Of a stretch of 64,000 nt of DNA, positions 1 to 9,094 are shown piece after piece (position 1 is the first letter of the stretch; the number at the start of each line of letters is the position of its first letter). The DNA comes from Verrucomicrobiota bacterium. GTDB lineage: Bacteria; Verrucomicrobiota; Verrucomicrobiia; Limisphaerales; UBA9464. The DNA is taken from the NCBI GenBank assembly GCA_947454705.1, contig CANGKZ010000022.1, positions 1 to 64,000 on the forward strand, read 5' to 3'. A program made the position numbers and the translations under genes. The notes under the pieces are model-generated. The model was not told the origin of the DNA, did no database searches, and saw only the letters and a program-made list of their open reading frames with translations.

Positions 1-20
1 CCAGGAAGGCTACCCAGCGC

Positions 21-73
21 TCCGTGAAGTTCGTTCGGTGGTTGAGGCACGCAGTCCGCGAACACCTCACGGA
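21..73. repeat. Imperfect inverted repeat at the left edge
   Basis: The left arm TCCGTGAAGTTCG (21-33) pairs with CGAACACCTCACGGA (59-73) apart from a two-base insertion. It lies downstream of the minus-strand HEAT gene and could be a transcript-end hairpin or the edge of a dispersed palindrome cut by the window boundary. No second copy was found in this window. Confidence 0.35.
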
Positions 74-142
74 AACCGCCGCCGTGCCCCGTCTCAGCCT
101 TTTACTCGCTTCCCTTTAGTCACCGGCTTCGGACACCAATGC

Positions 143-168
143 CTTCAACCCTTCAACCCTTTTTAACT
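143..168. repeat. TTCAACC-type intergenic array
   Basis: Two tandem TTCAACC units followed by CTTTTTAACT. The same short unit, in either orientation, recurs in several other intergenic gaps of the window (about 20.08, 20.63, 51.30, 51.51 and 53.84 kb). It lies just beyond the stop of the minus-strand HEAT gene. Confidence 0.4.
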
Positions 169-176
169 CCTCCCCC

Positions 177-1355
177 CTACTTCGTCGCACGAACGGACGC
201 CAGCGCCTCGGAGGCGAGGGCGCGCAGGTAAATCCGCGGATGATGCGTCATCCGTTCCAGACTCGGGGCTGCCGCCGCGGCGGGGGCGCCGATTTCCTTC
301 AGGGCTTCCATGGACCATATTTGGGAACGCTGCAGGCCATGCTCCACGTCCCACGCGAGGGCCTCGACCATCCGGGGAGTCACGAAATGTCGAATTCGCC
401 AAAGCGCCACCGCGGCCGATCCAGCCTGCATTCGCTCCTTCGAGTCCGCCAGCTGCGCCTCCAGTTGCGGCACGGCTTGGGCAGCAGATTCACCCAGACG
501 CATATACAGCTGGTTCGCGTAATCGCCCGTCCACCCGCGATTGCCGCGTTGCTGCTCCGCCATGCAGTTCATGGCTTCTTCTGCAAACTCCGGAGCCACC
601 GAACCCAGTGCCAACGCCGCGCTCGGCCGAACTTTCTTGGAAGGATCCGCGAGCAGACGCCGCAGAGCCGGGGCGGCGGCGTGCGCATTCGTCCCAAACC
701 TGGCCAACGCCCGCGCCGCCCACAACCGCCCGTCGTCGCGCTTGCTGTTCAGCGACAGAATCAGGTGAGGAATCAGCGAGGCCGGAGGATTCGTCGCAAC
801 TTCGGTCCAGAATCCCCACAGGTAGCCCAGATCCGTGGGCGACGTGCGCTTCATCCAGGGAACCACTTTTGGTAATTCATCCGGATCCATGTTGCGAATT
901 CGGGCGAGGGTCACGGGGGCTACTTCGGCAAGATATCCGGAGGGAACCATCGCCGCGGCTTCAACCGCCGAATCGGCAAGCTTGGCCCGGGGGCCCGCCA
1001 TCGCGAGAACTTTGAGGATCGCCGGCCGCCGGTCGCGCTGAGCGAAGAGCGAGCCCATCGAATCCCGGAGAATCGGCACATTAACCCAGATCCAATTCCG
1101 CAGCCTGGCCATCACCCCGTCCCCTTGCGACAGTTCGGTGGCGAGGAGTTGAAATTGCCGGTCTTCCCAGGTGCGAATCTCGGCTTCGATCACGCGCGAT
1201 TCGATCGCGGTCTTGCGGAAATCTGCCGCTTCATCCCCCAAGCCGAACACCGCAGCCAGCTTCGGATCGGGTCGCGACATCCACAGCACCGCAGCGGTGA
1301 TGGCAAGAGCGGCAACCGCCAGGCCCAAGAGCAGAACGCGCGTGCGGGAGACCAT
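177..1355 (-). CDS. Membrane-anchored HEAT-repeat protein
   Basis: This 392-residue protein begins with a short basic segment and one hydrophobic helix (about residues 6-27), so it is probably anchored in the inner membrane or exported. From about residue 195 it has degenerate HEAT/ARM-type helical repeats rich in alanine, such as ALARFGTNAHAAAPALRRLL and ALKEIGAPAAAAAPSLERM. HEAT repeats usually form protein-binding solenoids; no catalytic motif is visible. It is paralogous to the protein at 3628-4818: both have an N-terminal anchor and a matching C-terminal PxLERhxHHPR segment. The two genes flank an S46 peptidase on the other strand. The function is unknown. Confidence 0.8.
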   Translation of the reverse strand: MVSRTRVLLLGLAVAALAITAAVLWMSRPDPKLAAVFGLGDEAADFRKTAIESRVIEAEIRTWEDRQFQLLATELSQGDGVMARLRNWIWVNVPILRDSMGSLFAQRDRRPAILKVLAMAGPRAKLADSAVEAAAMVPSGYLAEVAPVTLARIRNMDPDELPKVVPWMKRTSPTDLGYLWGFWTEVATNPPASLIPHLILSLNSKRDDGRLWAARALARFGTNAHAAAPALRRLLADPSKKVRPSAALALGSVAPEFAEEAMNCMAEQQRGNRGWTGDYANQLYMRLGESAAQAVPQLEAQLADSKERMQAGSAAVALWRIRHFVTPRMVEALAWDVEHGLQRSQIWSMEALKEIGAPAAAAAPSLERMTHHPRIYLRALASEALASVRATK

Positions 1356-1521
1356 AGGAATCGAAAGAAGCTAGCGACGTCCGACCGAAGTTGCCACCGC
1401 GATCCCCGGTTCCGTCCTCGCCCCCCAGGGGTATCTATTTTCCCATTTGAGTTCGTCCAATTCCCAGCGAGGTTGGCGCGGTCGTTGCCGGAATTCCGTT
1501 TGTTCGTTTCAAACCATTCTC

Positions 1522-3603
1522 ATGAGACTCCGCTCCCTGCTCCTCGGCTCCGTTCTCTCAGGCGTGTTGCTTTCCTCCGCCGTCGGAGATGAAGGCATGT
1601 GGCTTTACTCCAATCCCCCGCGCCAAAAGCTCAAGGAGAAGTACGGATTCGAACTGACCGACGAATGGCTCGGGCACCTGCAGCGGGCCTCGGTCCGATT
1701 CAACTCGGGCGGCTCGGGCAGCTTCGTGAGCGAGGATGGGCTGGTGATCTCGAATCATCACGTCGGCGCCGACGCGCTTCAAAAGGTCGGCACGCAGAAG
1801 AAGAACTACCTGCGCGACGGCTTCTTCGCCGCCAGCGCGGCCGATGAAATCAAGTGCGTGGACCTGGAGCTGAACGTCCTGCAGTCGATCGAGGACGTCA
1901 CCGCCCGGGTGAACGCCGCGGTGCCCGAGGGGTTGAGCGGCGACGAAGCGTTCAAGGCGCGTCGCAAAATCCTGTCCGAAATCGAAAAGGAATCCCTCAA
2001 ACAAACCGGCCTGCGATCCAACGTGGTCACCCTCTATCAGGGCGGCGCGTACCATCTTTACCGGTTCAAGCGATACACCGATGTCCGGCTCGTGTTCGCG
2101 CCGGAGCAGCAGATCGCCTTCTACGGCGGCGATCCCGACAACTTTGAGTTCCCCCGGTACGACCTCGATATCTGCCTGTTCCGCGTTTACGAGAACGGCA
2201 AGCCGATCAAGGTGACCGACTACCTCAAGTGGTCCAAAGCGGGCGCCGCCGACGGCGAGCTCACGTTTGTGTCGGGGCATCCGGGCAAGACCAACCGGCT
2301 GCTCACCGTCGCCGAACTCGAATACCTGCGGGACCTTTCCTTTCCGTACACGCTCACGCGGCTTCGTCGGCTGGATTCCCTGCTGACTGCCTGGAGCGGA
2401 CGCAGCGAGGAAAACGCCCGCCGCGCGCGGGAGGATTTCTTCAGCGTGCAGAATTCACGCAAGGCCCGCGAAGGCGGACTGGCCGGGCTTCAGGATCCTA
2501 CCTTGCTGGCCAAGAAATCCGCCGCCGAACAAACCTTCCGGACCCGCCTCGCGGTCAACGGGGAATTCCCCGAGGCCGCTGCTGCGTATGACCGCATTGC
2601 CGCGGCCCAGCAGGTCATCGCGAAACAGTTCATCCGCCACCGTCTGCTCGAAGGCGAGCACGGATTCGAGAGTGAAGCCTACGGCATCGCCCGCACTCTG
2701 CTCCGCGCGGGTGAAGAACGTCCGAAGCCGAACGGTGAGCGTCTCGCGGAGTTCGTGGACTCCGAAACCGCATCGCTCGAACTGAATCTCTTTTCCGACA
2801 AGCCGATTTACGAGGATTACGAAATCCTCCGCATGAGCGACTCGCTGGCGTTTCTCGCCGAACAGCTCGGCGTTTCGGATCCGCTGGTGCAGAAGGTTCT
2901 CGCCGGCAAATCCCCGCGCGAACGGGCCGCGGAATTGATCCGTGGAACCAAGGTGCATGACGTGGAGTTCCGCCGGAAACTCTACACCGGAGGAAGCGCG
3001 GCGGTGGATGCGGCGAAGGATCCGATGATCGAGCTGGCCCGGCTGGTGGATGGCGAGGCGCGGTCGATCCGCAAGATCATGGACGCGCAGAACGAGCTCC
3101 GAAACCAGGCGCATGCGGCGATCTCGCGGGCCCGGTTCAAACTCGAGGGCACCGGAAATTATCCCGACGCGACCTTCACGTTGCGGCTTTCGTACGGACC
3201 CGTGAAGGGCTATGTCGATGACGGGCGCAACGTGCCAGCGTTCACCACCTTTGGCGGATTGTTTGAGCGGGCAGCGGCGGCGAAGCAGCGTCCTCCGTTT
3301 GATCTACCGCCCCGGTGGAACAAGAAGAAGGACGCGTTGAATCCGTCCACGCCGTTCAACTTCGTGAGCACCGCGGACATCATCGGCGGCAACTCCGGAA
3401 GTCCGGTGGTGAATCGCGCCGGGGAATTCGTCGGGATTATTTTCGACGGCAACATTCAGAGCCTCGTGCTTGATTTTGCCTACGAAGACCAGGTGGCCCG
3501 CGCCCTCAGCGTTCACAGCAGCGCGATTCTCGAAGCGCTGAACAAGGTGTACGGTGCCACCGATTTGGCGAAGGAACTCCAGACCGGACGGCGGAAACGC
3601 TAA
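1522..3603 (+). CDS. S46 family dipeptidyl-peptidase (DPP7/DPP11 type)
   Basis: The product is a 693-residue serine peptidase of the S46 family, whose characterised members remove dipeptides from the N-termini of peptides in the periplasm. An N-terminal signal peptide (about residues 1-21) is followed by the family opening GMWLYSNPP. The catalytic His lies in ISNHHVG (79 or 80), the probable Asp in DLDICLFRVY, and the nucleophile in GGNSGSPV (Ser about 625); the C-terminal FDGNIQSL segment is also typical. The length matches the family (about 690-720). A start at 1447 would place 25 extra residues before the signal peptide, so the ATG at 1522 is preferred. It ends 24 bp from the convergent HEAT gene. 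The P1 specificity cannot be read reliably. Confidence 0.92.
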   Translation: MRLRSLLLGSVLSGVLLSSAVGDEGMWLYSNPPRQKLKEKYGFELTDEWLGHLQRASVRFNSGGSGSFVSEDGLVISNHHVGADALQKVGTQKKNYLRDGFFAASAADEIKCVDLELNVLQSIEDVTARVNAAVPEGLSGDEAFKARRKILSEIEKESLKQTGLRSNVVTLYQGGAYHLYRFKRYTDVRLVFAPEQQIAFYGGDPDNFEFPRYDLDICLFRVYENGKPIKVTDYLKWSKAGAADGELTFVSGHPGKTNRLLTVAELEYLRDLSFPYTLTRLRRLDSLLTAWSGRSEENARRAREDFFSVQNSRKAREGGLAGLQDPTLLAKKSAAEQTFRTRLAVNGEFPEAAAAYDRIAAAQQVIAKQFIRHRLLEGEHGFESEAYGIARTLLRAGEERPKPNGERLAEFVDSETASLELNLFSDKPIYEDYEILRMSDSLAFLAEQLGVSDPLVQKVLAGKSPRERAAELIRGTKVHDVEFRRKLYTGGSAAVDAAKDPMIELARLVDGEARSIRKIMDAQNELRNQAHAAISRARFKLEGTGNYPDATFTLRLSYGPVKGYVDDGRNVPAFTTFGGLFERAAAAKQRPPFDLPPRWNKKKDALNPSTPFNFVSTADIIGGNSGSPVVNRAGEFVGIIFDGNIQSLVLDFAYEDQVARALSVHSSAILEALNKVYGATDLAKELQTGRRKR

Positions 3604-3627
3604 AAGGGTCGCCCCCGATTACCCAGC

Positions 3628-4818
3628 TCAAGGCGCGGACGACACCGCGGCAGACTGGTTGCGAATTGCGGCAAGGGCTTCGAGCGCCTTTCGCCGAATT
3701 CGAACCCGTGGATGGTGCGACAAGCGTTCCAAATTCGGAACGGCTGCCGCAGCTTGCGGTCCCATTTCTGCGACCGCATCCACGGCGGAAACCTGCACGG
3801 CTTGGTAGGGGGAGGAGAGTCCATCCGCCACGGCAGAGACCACTGCAGGGCTCGCCTGATGCTGGATCCGCCACAGCGCCACCCCCATCAATCCCCGGAC
3901 CATCGCATAGTTTTCGCCGGCGAGATTCGCTTCCAAAAAAGGGACAGCTGCCGCGGCGTCGGGCCCCGCTAGGGCAAACAGTTCGAAGCTTCGATAGGCC
4001 CCGGCGGCGCCATTGGTGCGGAGCTGTTCCAGGATCGCAGCCACCGACTCGCGGGCATGCGCACGGGAGACGTGTCCAAGCGCGACGGCCGCCTCCGCTC
4101 GCACCTCGCCCGACGAATCGGTCAGGAGGTGCTGCAGCAGCGGAGCGAGTTCGCCGGCATCGGTGCGATAGAATTGAAGGCCATACGCGCTGATTCCCCG
4201 GTCGTTTTTCCCTTCGCTCTCGAGTCCGCGCCGAAACAGGGGAAGCAGTTCGGTCGGAGGATTGGTCATGAACGACGCCAGGTTGATGGCCGCACGGATC
4301 TGCTGATCCAGTGGCGTCGGCGAATTCAGGAGCGGAAGCGTCAGAATCTCGCGGATCGGCGTGCCCCGGACGCGATGGAGCGCGATCATTGCGACCTGCT
4401 GGATTTGATGTCCGGGATCCGCGGCGAGCGCTTCCAGCACCGGCTCGGCGGATCGCGCCCTCGGGCCGGCCCGGGCAAGCAGTTCTACTAGCGCAACCTG
4501 CTGGGAGAACACCTCCGACTGCGCGTTCAGAACCGGATCACGCAGGACTGCAGGCGCGTGTTGAAGAAGCCAGCCGACAATCGGCTGATAGAGATCGCGA
4601 TTCCGCCTGAGCTCGCCGGCCACCTCTTCAAGTTCCCGCTCGGAGAGTGAATCCACCTCTTCCTGAACGACCCGACCATCAATCGCCGACTCCTGAGTTC
4701 GATGAATGGAAATCAGCGATGCGACCCGGGAGTTTGGGGATGCGAAGAAAAGGATCCCCATCCCGATCAAGACGATCAGGATTCCAGCAACCACCCTGCT
4801 GCGGCGGGTACGGCGCAT
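3628..4818 (-). CDS. Membrane-anchored HEAT-repeat protein (paralogue)
   Basis: This 396-residue protein has an arginine-rich N-terminus (MRRTRRSR), one transmembrane helix (about residues 11-28), and many alanine-rich HEAT-like helix pairs through to the C-terminus, for example AAVALGHVSRAHARESVAAI and AVAEMGPQAAAAVPNLERL. A start 28 codons upstream would overlap the preceding gene by 26 bp and lacks a plausible N-terminus, so the ATG at 4818 was chosen. It is a paralogue of the protein at 177-1355 and lies downstream of the small membrane protein gene in the same direction, possibly in the same transcript as lnt. It is likely a scaffold or binding protein; the partner is unknown. Confidence 0.8.
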   Translation of the reverse strand: MRRTRRSRVVAGILIVLIGMGILFFASPNSRVASLISIHRTQESAIDGRVVQEEVDSLSERELEEVAGELRRNRDLYQPIVGWLLQHAPAVLRDPVLNAQSEVFSQQVALVELLARAGPRARSAEPVLEALAADPGHQIQQVAMIALHRVRGTPIREILTLPLLNSPTPLDQQIRAAINLASFMTNPPTELLPLFRRGLESEGKNDRGISAYGLQFYRTDAGELAPLLQHLLTDSSGEVRAEAAVALGHVSRAHARESVAAILEQLRTNGAAGAYRSFELFALAGPDAAAAVPFLEANLAGENYAMVRGLMGVALWRIQHQASPAVVSAVADGLSSPYQAVQVSAVDAVAEMGPQAAAAVPNLERLSHHPRVRIRRKALEALAAIRNQSAAVSSAP

Positions 4819-4876
4819 GCGCGGATACAAAATCAAAGTCGATCCGAGGAGCCCATTCCAATTTCCAACGTCCGGC

Positions 4877-5353
4877 TCAGCGACGCCGCCACGCAACGAC
4901 AACCGGGGTCAGCAGCGCGACTCCCAGGAGACGCCACGCGCCGTGGGGGAACACGATCGCGGCGTTGAACCACATGAAGAACAGAAATCCCTTCAACCAA
5001 CGACGGGAGCTTCGTGCTTCGACGGAAACCGGACTCCTCGATCGCCACACGTCGGCCATCCAAAGCAACCCCATCAGGTAGTTCAACCACACGCCGCTGC
5101 CGTCCCGGATCCCGAATAGAACCTCGGTCTGACGCGCCGTCTCCTGAACCGCTGCGGTGTGGCTCCATCCATGTCGGATCTGCATGGCAAGGAACAAATG
5201 CAGCACAAACACCGAGGCCCCGAGCGCATTCAGCCGCCAAGCAACGATCGATCCGCGATCGACCGAAGTGCGCCGTGATGAAACCCATTCAGACCCGGAC
5301 CACAGCGCCAGTGAGGCCCACGCGGTTCCGCGGATCCAGACTTCGGAGCTCAT
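4877..5353 (-). CDS. Small integral membrane protein coupled to lnt
   Basis: The 158-residue protein has about four hydrophobic segments, including ASVFVLHLFLAMQIRHGW, LNYLMGLLWMADVW and LLGVALLTPVVVAW, and a basic C-terminus. Its ATG at 5353 shares four bases (ATGA) with the lnt stop, which implies translational coupling. A longer reading frame runs upstream inside lnt, but the coupled start is far more natural. No family was recognised. The coupling suggests a role at the membrane alongside lipoprotein maturation, but that is only inference. Confidence 0.65.
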   Translation of the reverse strand: MSSEVWIRGTAWASLALWSGSEWVSSRRTSVDRGSIVAWRLNALGASVFVLHLFLAMQIRHGWSHTAAVQETARQTEVLFGIRDGSGVWLNYLMGLLWMADVWRSRSPVSVEARSSRRWLKGFLFFMWFNAAIVFPHGAWRLLGVALLTPVVVAWRRR

Positions 5354-7074
5354 GACTTCGCGGCCGCCCGGGCCTGAATCCGCTGCATCAGCCTCGGCAC
5401 CCCGGACCGGGCCGCGAGCCACGCCGCCAGGGCCACGCAGGACCATCCGAACACATCGCCATTCTCATGGTACCAGGTTTGATCACGCTCTGCGGCCGAT
5501 GCCGGAAGCGCGACCTGGATGCGAAGGAATCCGGCCCCATACACGTCGCCACGCTCGCCGCCGGCCACATCGCGAAGACGTCCGTGCGCATCGATCCAGC
5601 AGGTGATGCCATTGTTCGCGCACCGCACCAGCGGCACGCCGTTCTCCACCGCGCGAAACGCGGCATTCGCACAGTGCTGCCACTGGGCGCCACTTTCGCC
5701 AAACCAGCCGTCATTGGTGAGCTCCAGCAACAGATCGGTCCGGGGCAGCACCTGCTCGCGGGTCAGGTGCGGGAACACGTCCTCGAAGCAAATCACAGGT
5801 GACAGCACCACCGCAGCCCCGTCCTTGGTGGGCACCGAAAACGGAACCGCCGCGGCCCCTGGGGTGAAGCCATCGCCGATGGGGATGAGCGATTTCAGAA
5901 ACGGGAAATATCGGACTCCGGGAAGATGTTCACCGAACAGCACGAGGTGTCGTTTTCGGTACACCGCTTCAAACCGCGCCGAGGGCGAGGCCAGCACTGC
6001 GGCGTTGTACACGTTTTGCCGGCCGTCGGGGCCGGAGTCGGCATCGTCCGCGCCGAAGATCCACCAGGCGTTTGCGGTCCCCACCAGCTTGGTCATTTCC
6101 GCGAGCTGCGATTCGGAAAACGCCGGCAGGAATCCCTCGGGCCAGACCAGTACGTCGGGCCGCGTGGCCAACGCCTGCGCCGAGAGTCGGAGCGCCTTTT
6201 CGAACCGTTCCGGGCTCGCCGCATCGTTCCAGATCAACTGCTGCGGAATGCTCGGCTGCACCAGGGCCATGGTGAAGTTCCTCCCGGGCGACTCGGACCG
6301 GGCGGACGACATCATCCGGTTGAATCCCCAGCCCACGAGAATCAGCAGCACCACGAGCGGAAAGCGTCCCTCGGCCATCCAGGCAAACCGCATCGCAGGA
6401 CGGAAGAACACCAGCAGCGCCGCCGACGCCAGGGCCAGCGAACACCAGCAGACCAAAAATGATACGCCGTAAACGCCGGTCACCGAGGCGATTTGGATCA
6501 TCGGTCCGTTGCGCCAGTGGGCCACGCCGAGGCCGTTCCAGGGGAATCCAGTGATGAGCCGCGCCTGAATCATTTCCAACGCCACCCAACCGGCCGCGGC
6601 CGACATCACCCAGCCCGCGCGTCGGAGCCAGCCCCGGCCGCAGAACTCCGATGCCGCATCGCGCCACGAGGCAAACTCACCGCCGCGCAGCGTGAGGGAA
6701 ACCCACATCGCCCACGTCCCGGCGAACAAACTCAAATAAGCGGACAAGGCGAGCCATCCCGCCACCGCCCCGGCCGGAAAGGGAATGTTCAGCAGCCATC
6801 GCAGGGCAATCAGCGCCGTCACCGCCCCGCTCAGGCAGCCCAGTTGGAACGCCTGCCGAACGGGGGTCCCCAACACCGCGAGCCAGAGCAATCCGGGGGC
6901 GAACCAGGTCAATCCACTCCACGCAGGGTTGGGAAAACACAGAGCCAGCAAGAGTCCGGACAGCGCAGCCGCGAGCCAACGAAGCTGGCGTTCCAGCCGA
7001 AGCCGGCGGGCGAACGCATCCGGCGCCGGCTTCACTTCGGAAGCACGCGGGGAATCTTGGGCCATCGGAGTCAT
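5350..7074 (-). CDS. lnt: Apolipoprotein N-acyltransferase
   Basis: Lnt adds the third acyl chain to the N-terminal cysteine of lipoproteins at the periplasmic face of the inner membrane. The 574-residue product has an N-terminal half of multiple transmembrane helices followed by a nitrilase-like domain from about residue 265. The catalytic triad is visible: Glu313 in WPEGF, Lys374 in YRKRHLVLFGE and Cys429 in VICFEDVFP. The family motif FPWNGLG is also present. The gene begins 35 bp after the HerA-like ATPase gene and overlaps the following small membrane protein gene by four bases, so the three probably form an operon. Two close in-frame ATGs (7074, 7065) are equally possible starts. Confidence 0.95.
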   Translation of the reverse strand: MTPMAQDSPRASEVKPAPDAFARRLRLERQLRWLAAALSGLLLALCFPNPAWSGLTWFAPGLLWLAVLGTPVRQAFQLGCLSGAVTALIALRWLLNIPFPAGAVAGWLALSAYLSLFAGTWAMWVSLTLRGGEFASWRDAASEFCGRGWLRRAGWVMSAAAGWVALEMIQARLITGFPWNGLGVAHWRNGPMIQIASVTGVYGVSFLVCWCSLALASAALLVFFRPAMRFAWMAEGRFPLVVLLILVGWGFNRMMSSARSESPGRNFTMALVQPSIPQQLIWNDAASPERFEKALRLSAQALATRPDVLVWPEGFLPAFSESQLAEMTKLVGTANAWWIFGADDADSGPDGRQNVYNAAVLASPSARFEAVYRKRHLVLFGEHLPGVRYFPFLKSLIPIGDGFTPGAAAVPFSVPTKDGAAVVLSPVICFEDVFPHLTREQVLPRTDLLLELTNDGWFGESGAQWQHCANAAFRAVENGVPLVRCANNGITCWIDAHGRLRDVAGGERGDVYGAGFLRIQVALPASAAERDQTWYHENGDVFGWSCVALAAWLAARSGVPRLMQRIQARAAAKS

Positions 7075-7109
7075 CGGCGGTTTTCGGGGATTGTTCGCAG
7101 CGCGGGGAT

Positions 7110-8723
7110 TCAGCGCCGACGGCTTCCCCCGAGCAATCCGCGCAGGATTTCCCGGCTGAGCGTTCCCACCACCGCCGTTGCCAGACTCCGCGTGGCGGAT
7201 TTCACGAACACCTCACCCAGCGAATCGGGCGTGCGACCCTTCCGACCGGACCGCCCCGCGGGCAGCGTCGGCAAACGTGGCGGTGGAGCCGTTGCCGCCG
7301 GCGGGACTTTCGAGGAGTTGCCAGTGTCCGAAGCGGAATCATCCGAAAACCAACCGGAGAAAAACCCACGCTTCGCCGGAGCCGGCGCGGGTGCCTGGGC
7401 GGCATCGGGATTATGCGATGTCCCGGCCGACCCAACCGACGCGTGAACCCCGATCAAGCGTTCGTAGGCCGATTCCCGGTCCACCGCCTGCTCGTACACG
7501 CCCGCCACGAGCGACGACGCCATGCGTTCCGACCGTTCCGCAGCGGTCACCGATCCAATCCTCGACTCCGGCGGCAAAACCATCGCGCGTTCCACCACGG
7601 TGGGCTGGCCGGATTCATCGAGGAAACTCACCAGGGCCTCTCCCACGGAAAGCTGGGTGAGGACAGTTTCCGTGTTGAGCGCCGGGTTGGTACGGAACGT
7701 CTGCGCCGCCGATCGCACCTGCTTTTGATCCGCCGGAGTGAAGGCGCGCAACGCGTGCTGAACGCGATTTCCAAGCTGCCCCAGCACGCGATCCGGAATG
7801 TCGCGGGGATTCTGCGAGACGAAGTAAACGCCGACTCCCTTGGACCGAACCAAGCGGACCACCTGCTCCACCTTTTCCAGCAGCGCGGGAGGAATGTCGT
7901 TGAACAGCAAATGAGCCTCGTCGAAGAAGAACACCAGCTTCGGCTTGGGCAAATCGCCGGCCTCCGGGAGGCGTTCGAACAACTCACTGAGGAGCCACAA
8001 CAACGCCGTGGCGTACACGCGCGGCGACTGCATGAGTTTGTCGGCGGCGAGAATGTTGATCACACCCCGTCCGTCGGAATCGGTCTGGATCAAGTCCTCC
8101 AGATTCAGCGCCGGCTCTCCAAAAAATCCCGCCCCACCCTGGCTCTCCAGCGTGAGCAACCCGCGCTGGATCGCGCCAACGCTGGCGGCGGAGATGTTCC
8201 CGTACTCGGTGGTGAAGGCAGCGGCGTTGTCCCCCACGTATTTCAAAACCGCGCGGAGATCCTTGAGGTCCAGCAGCAGCAGCCCGTGCTCATCGGCAAT
8301 GCGAAACACCAGATGCAGCACGCCTTCCTGGATTTCATTCAGTTGCAGCAACCGCGCGAGCAACACCGGACCAAGCTCGGTGATGGTCGCCCGCACCGGA
8401 TGCCCCTGCTGGCCGAACAGATCCCAGAAGGCGACCGGAAATCCGCGTGGAGTGTAGGGATCCACTCCGAGCGCGCGCACCCGTTCGATCACCTTGGGCA
8501 AAGTGCCACCCGGCGCGCAAAGCCCGGCCAGATCCCCCTTCACATCGGCCATGAACACCGGCACCCCGATCGCGCTGAAGCCCTCGGCCAGTCGCTGCAG
8601 GCTGATCGTCTTGCCCGTGCCGGTGGCGCCCGCGATCAGGCCGTGACGATTCGCCATCGCGGGGAGAAGTCCGATGGATCTTCCGCCAACGCGCGCAAAT
8701 TCAATGGGGTCGTTCTGGGACAT
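7110..8723 (-). CDS. HerA-like ATPase, DUF853 (YjgR type)
   Basis: A 537-residue P-loop ATPase of the HerA/FtsK-like superfamily, close to the DUF853/YjgR group, whose cellular role is poorly defined. Walker A is GATGTGKT (residues 32-39) and Walker B lies in LVFFFDEAHLLF; other conserved stretches are VFMADVKGDLAGL and VYFVSQNPRDIPD. After about residue 430 comes a Pro/Ala-rich linker and a basic C-terminus (GRSGRKGR, LLGGSRRR). A reading frame extending to 8867 runs into a dispersed repeat element and would encode repeat-derived sequence, so the ATG at 8723 is preferred. It is followed closely by lnt. Confidence 0.9.
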   Translation of the reverse strand: MSQNDPIEFARVGGRSIGLLPAMANRHGLIAGATGTGKTISLQRLAEGFSAIGVPVFMADVKGDLAGLCAPGGTLPKVIERVRALGVDPYTPRGFPVAFWDLFGQQGHPVRATITELGPVLLARLLQLNEIQEGVLHLVFRIADEHGLLLLDLKDLRAVLKYVGDNAAAFTTEYGNISAASVGAIQRGLLTLESQGGAGFFGEPALNLEDLIQTDSDGRGVINILAADKLMQSPRVYATALLWLLSELFERLPEAGDLPKPKLVFFFDEAHLLFNDIPPALLEKVEQVVRLVRSKGVGVYFVSQNPRDIPDRVLGQLGNRVQHALRAFTPADQKQVRSAAQTFRTNPALNTETVLTQLSVGEALVSFLDESGQPTVVERAMVLPPESRIGSVTAAERSERMASSLVAGVYEQAVDRESAYERLIGVHASVGSAGTSHNPDAAQAPAPAPAKRGFFSGWFSDDSASDTGNSSKVPPAATAPPPRLPTLPAGRSGRKGRTPDSLGEVFVKSATRSLATAVVGTLSREILRGLLGGSRRR

Positions 8724-8813
8724 GGAGATGAAGTCGGATCTGGACGGTTCCCAAATGGACGAACCGCTGCCGACAGTCTCCTCATTCACCCCCCGGAATG
8801 CAAACGAGCCGTG

Positions 8814-9006
8814 CCTCGAAGCGGCGGCCAAAGAAGAGTTCAACCACAGATGGACACGGATGAACACAGATGGAAATGCGCAGAACGACAGGACTCAAGG
8901 ATCGCCCAGAGGATGAAACCGTTTGAGCCTAGTCGAGCCATCCATCTCTCTCTATCTGTGTGAATCTGTGTCCATCTGTGGTTTCAACTGCCGTTCTTAG
9001 GTTCCA
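8814..9006. repeat. ~190-bp palindromic dispersed repeat, copy 1
   Basis: The outer ends are CTCGAAGCGGCGGCC on the left and, on the opposite strand, GAACCTAAGAACGGCA on the right, roughly inverted. Inside lie CCACAGATGGACACGGATG (from 8844) and its counterpart TCTGTGTCCATCTGTGGTTT, giving a long imperfect palindrome. The copy at 53847-54047 matches along nearly the full length and a short version lies at 18549-18643. It fills most of the 371-bp gap between the HerA-like and SDR genes. No protein is encoded by it; it resembles a non-autonomous miniature inverted-repeat element. Confidence 0.85.
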
Positions 9007-9094
9007 CTTTTCCGCCTCCGGATTTCGGGTTCGGCATTGAGCTCAGGATTCGGACTGCCTAACCTCCGTCGAACCCCGATTCGATCCGAGTCTC

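Noticed and set aside
1447-1521. Longer N-terminus of the S46 peptidase
   Set aside because: The extra 25 residues are polar and arginine-rich and would precede a normal signal peptide; the ATG at 1522 fits better.
8674-8916. Small frames encoding peptides such as NHRWTRMNTDG in the repeat regions at 8.8, 18.6 and 53.9 kb
   Set aside because: They are translations of the palindromic repeat itself, occur in each copy, and cross into neighbouring sequence without a family. They are better described as DNA repeats.
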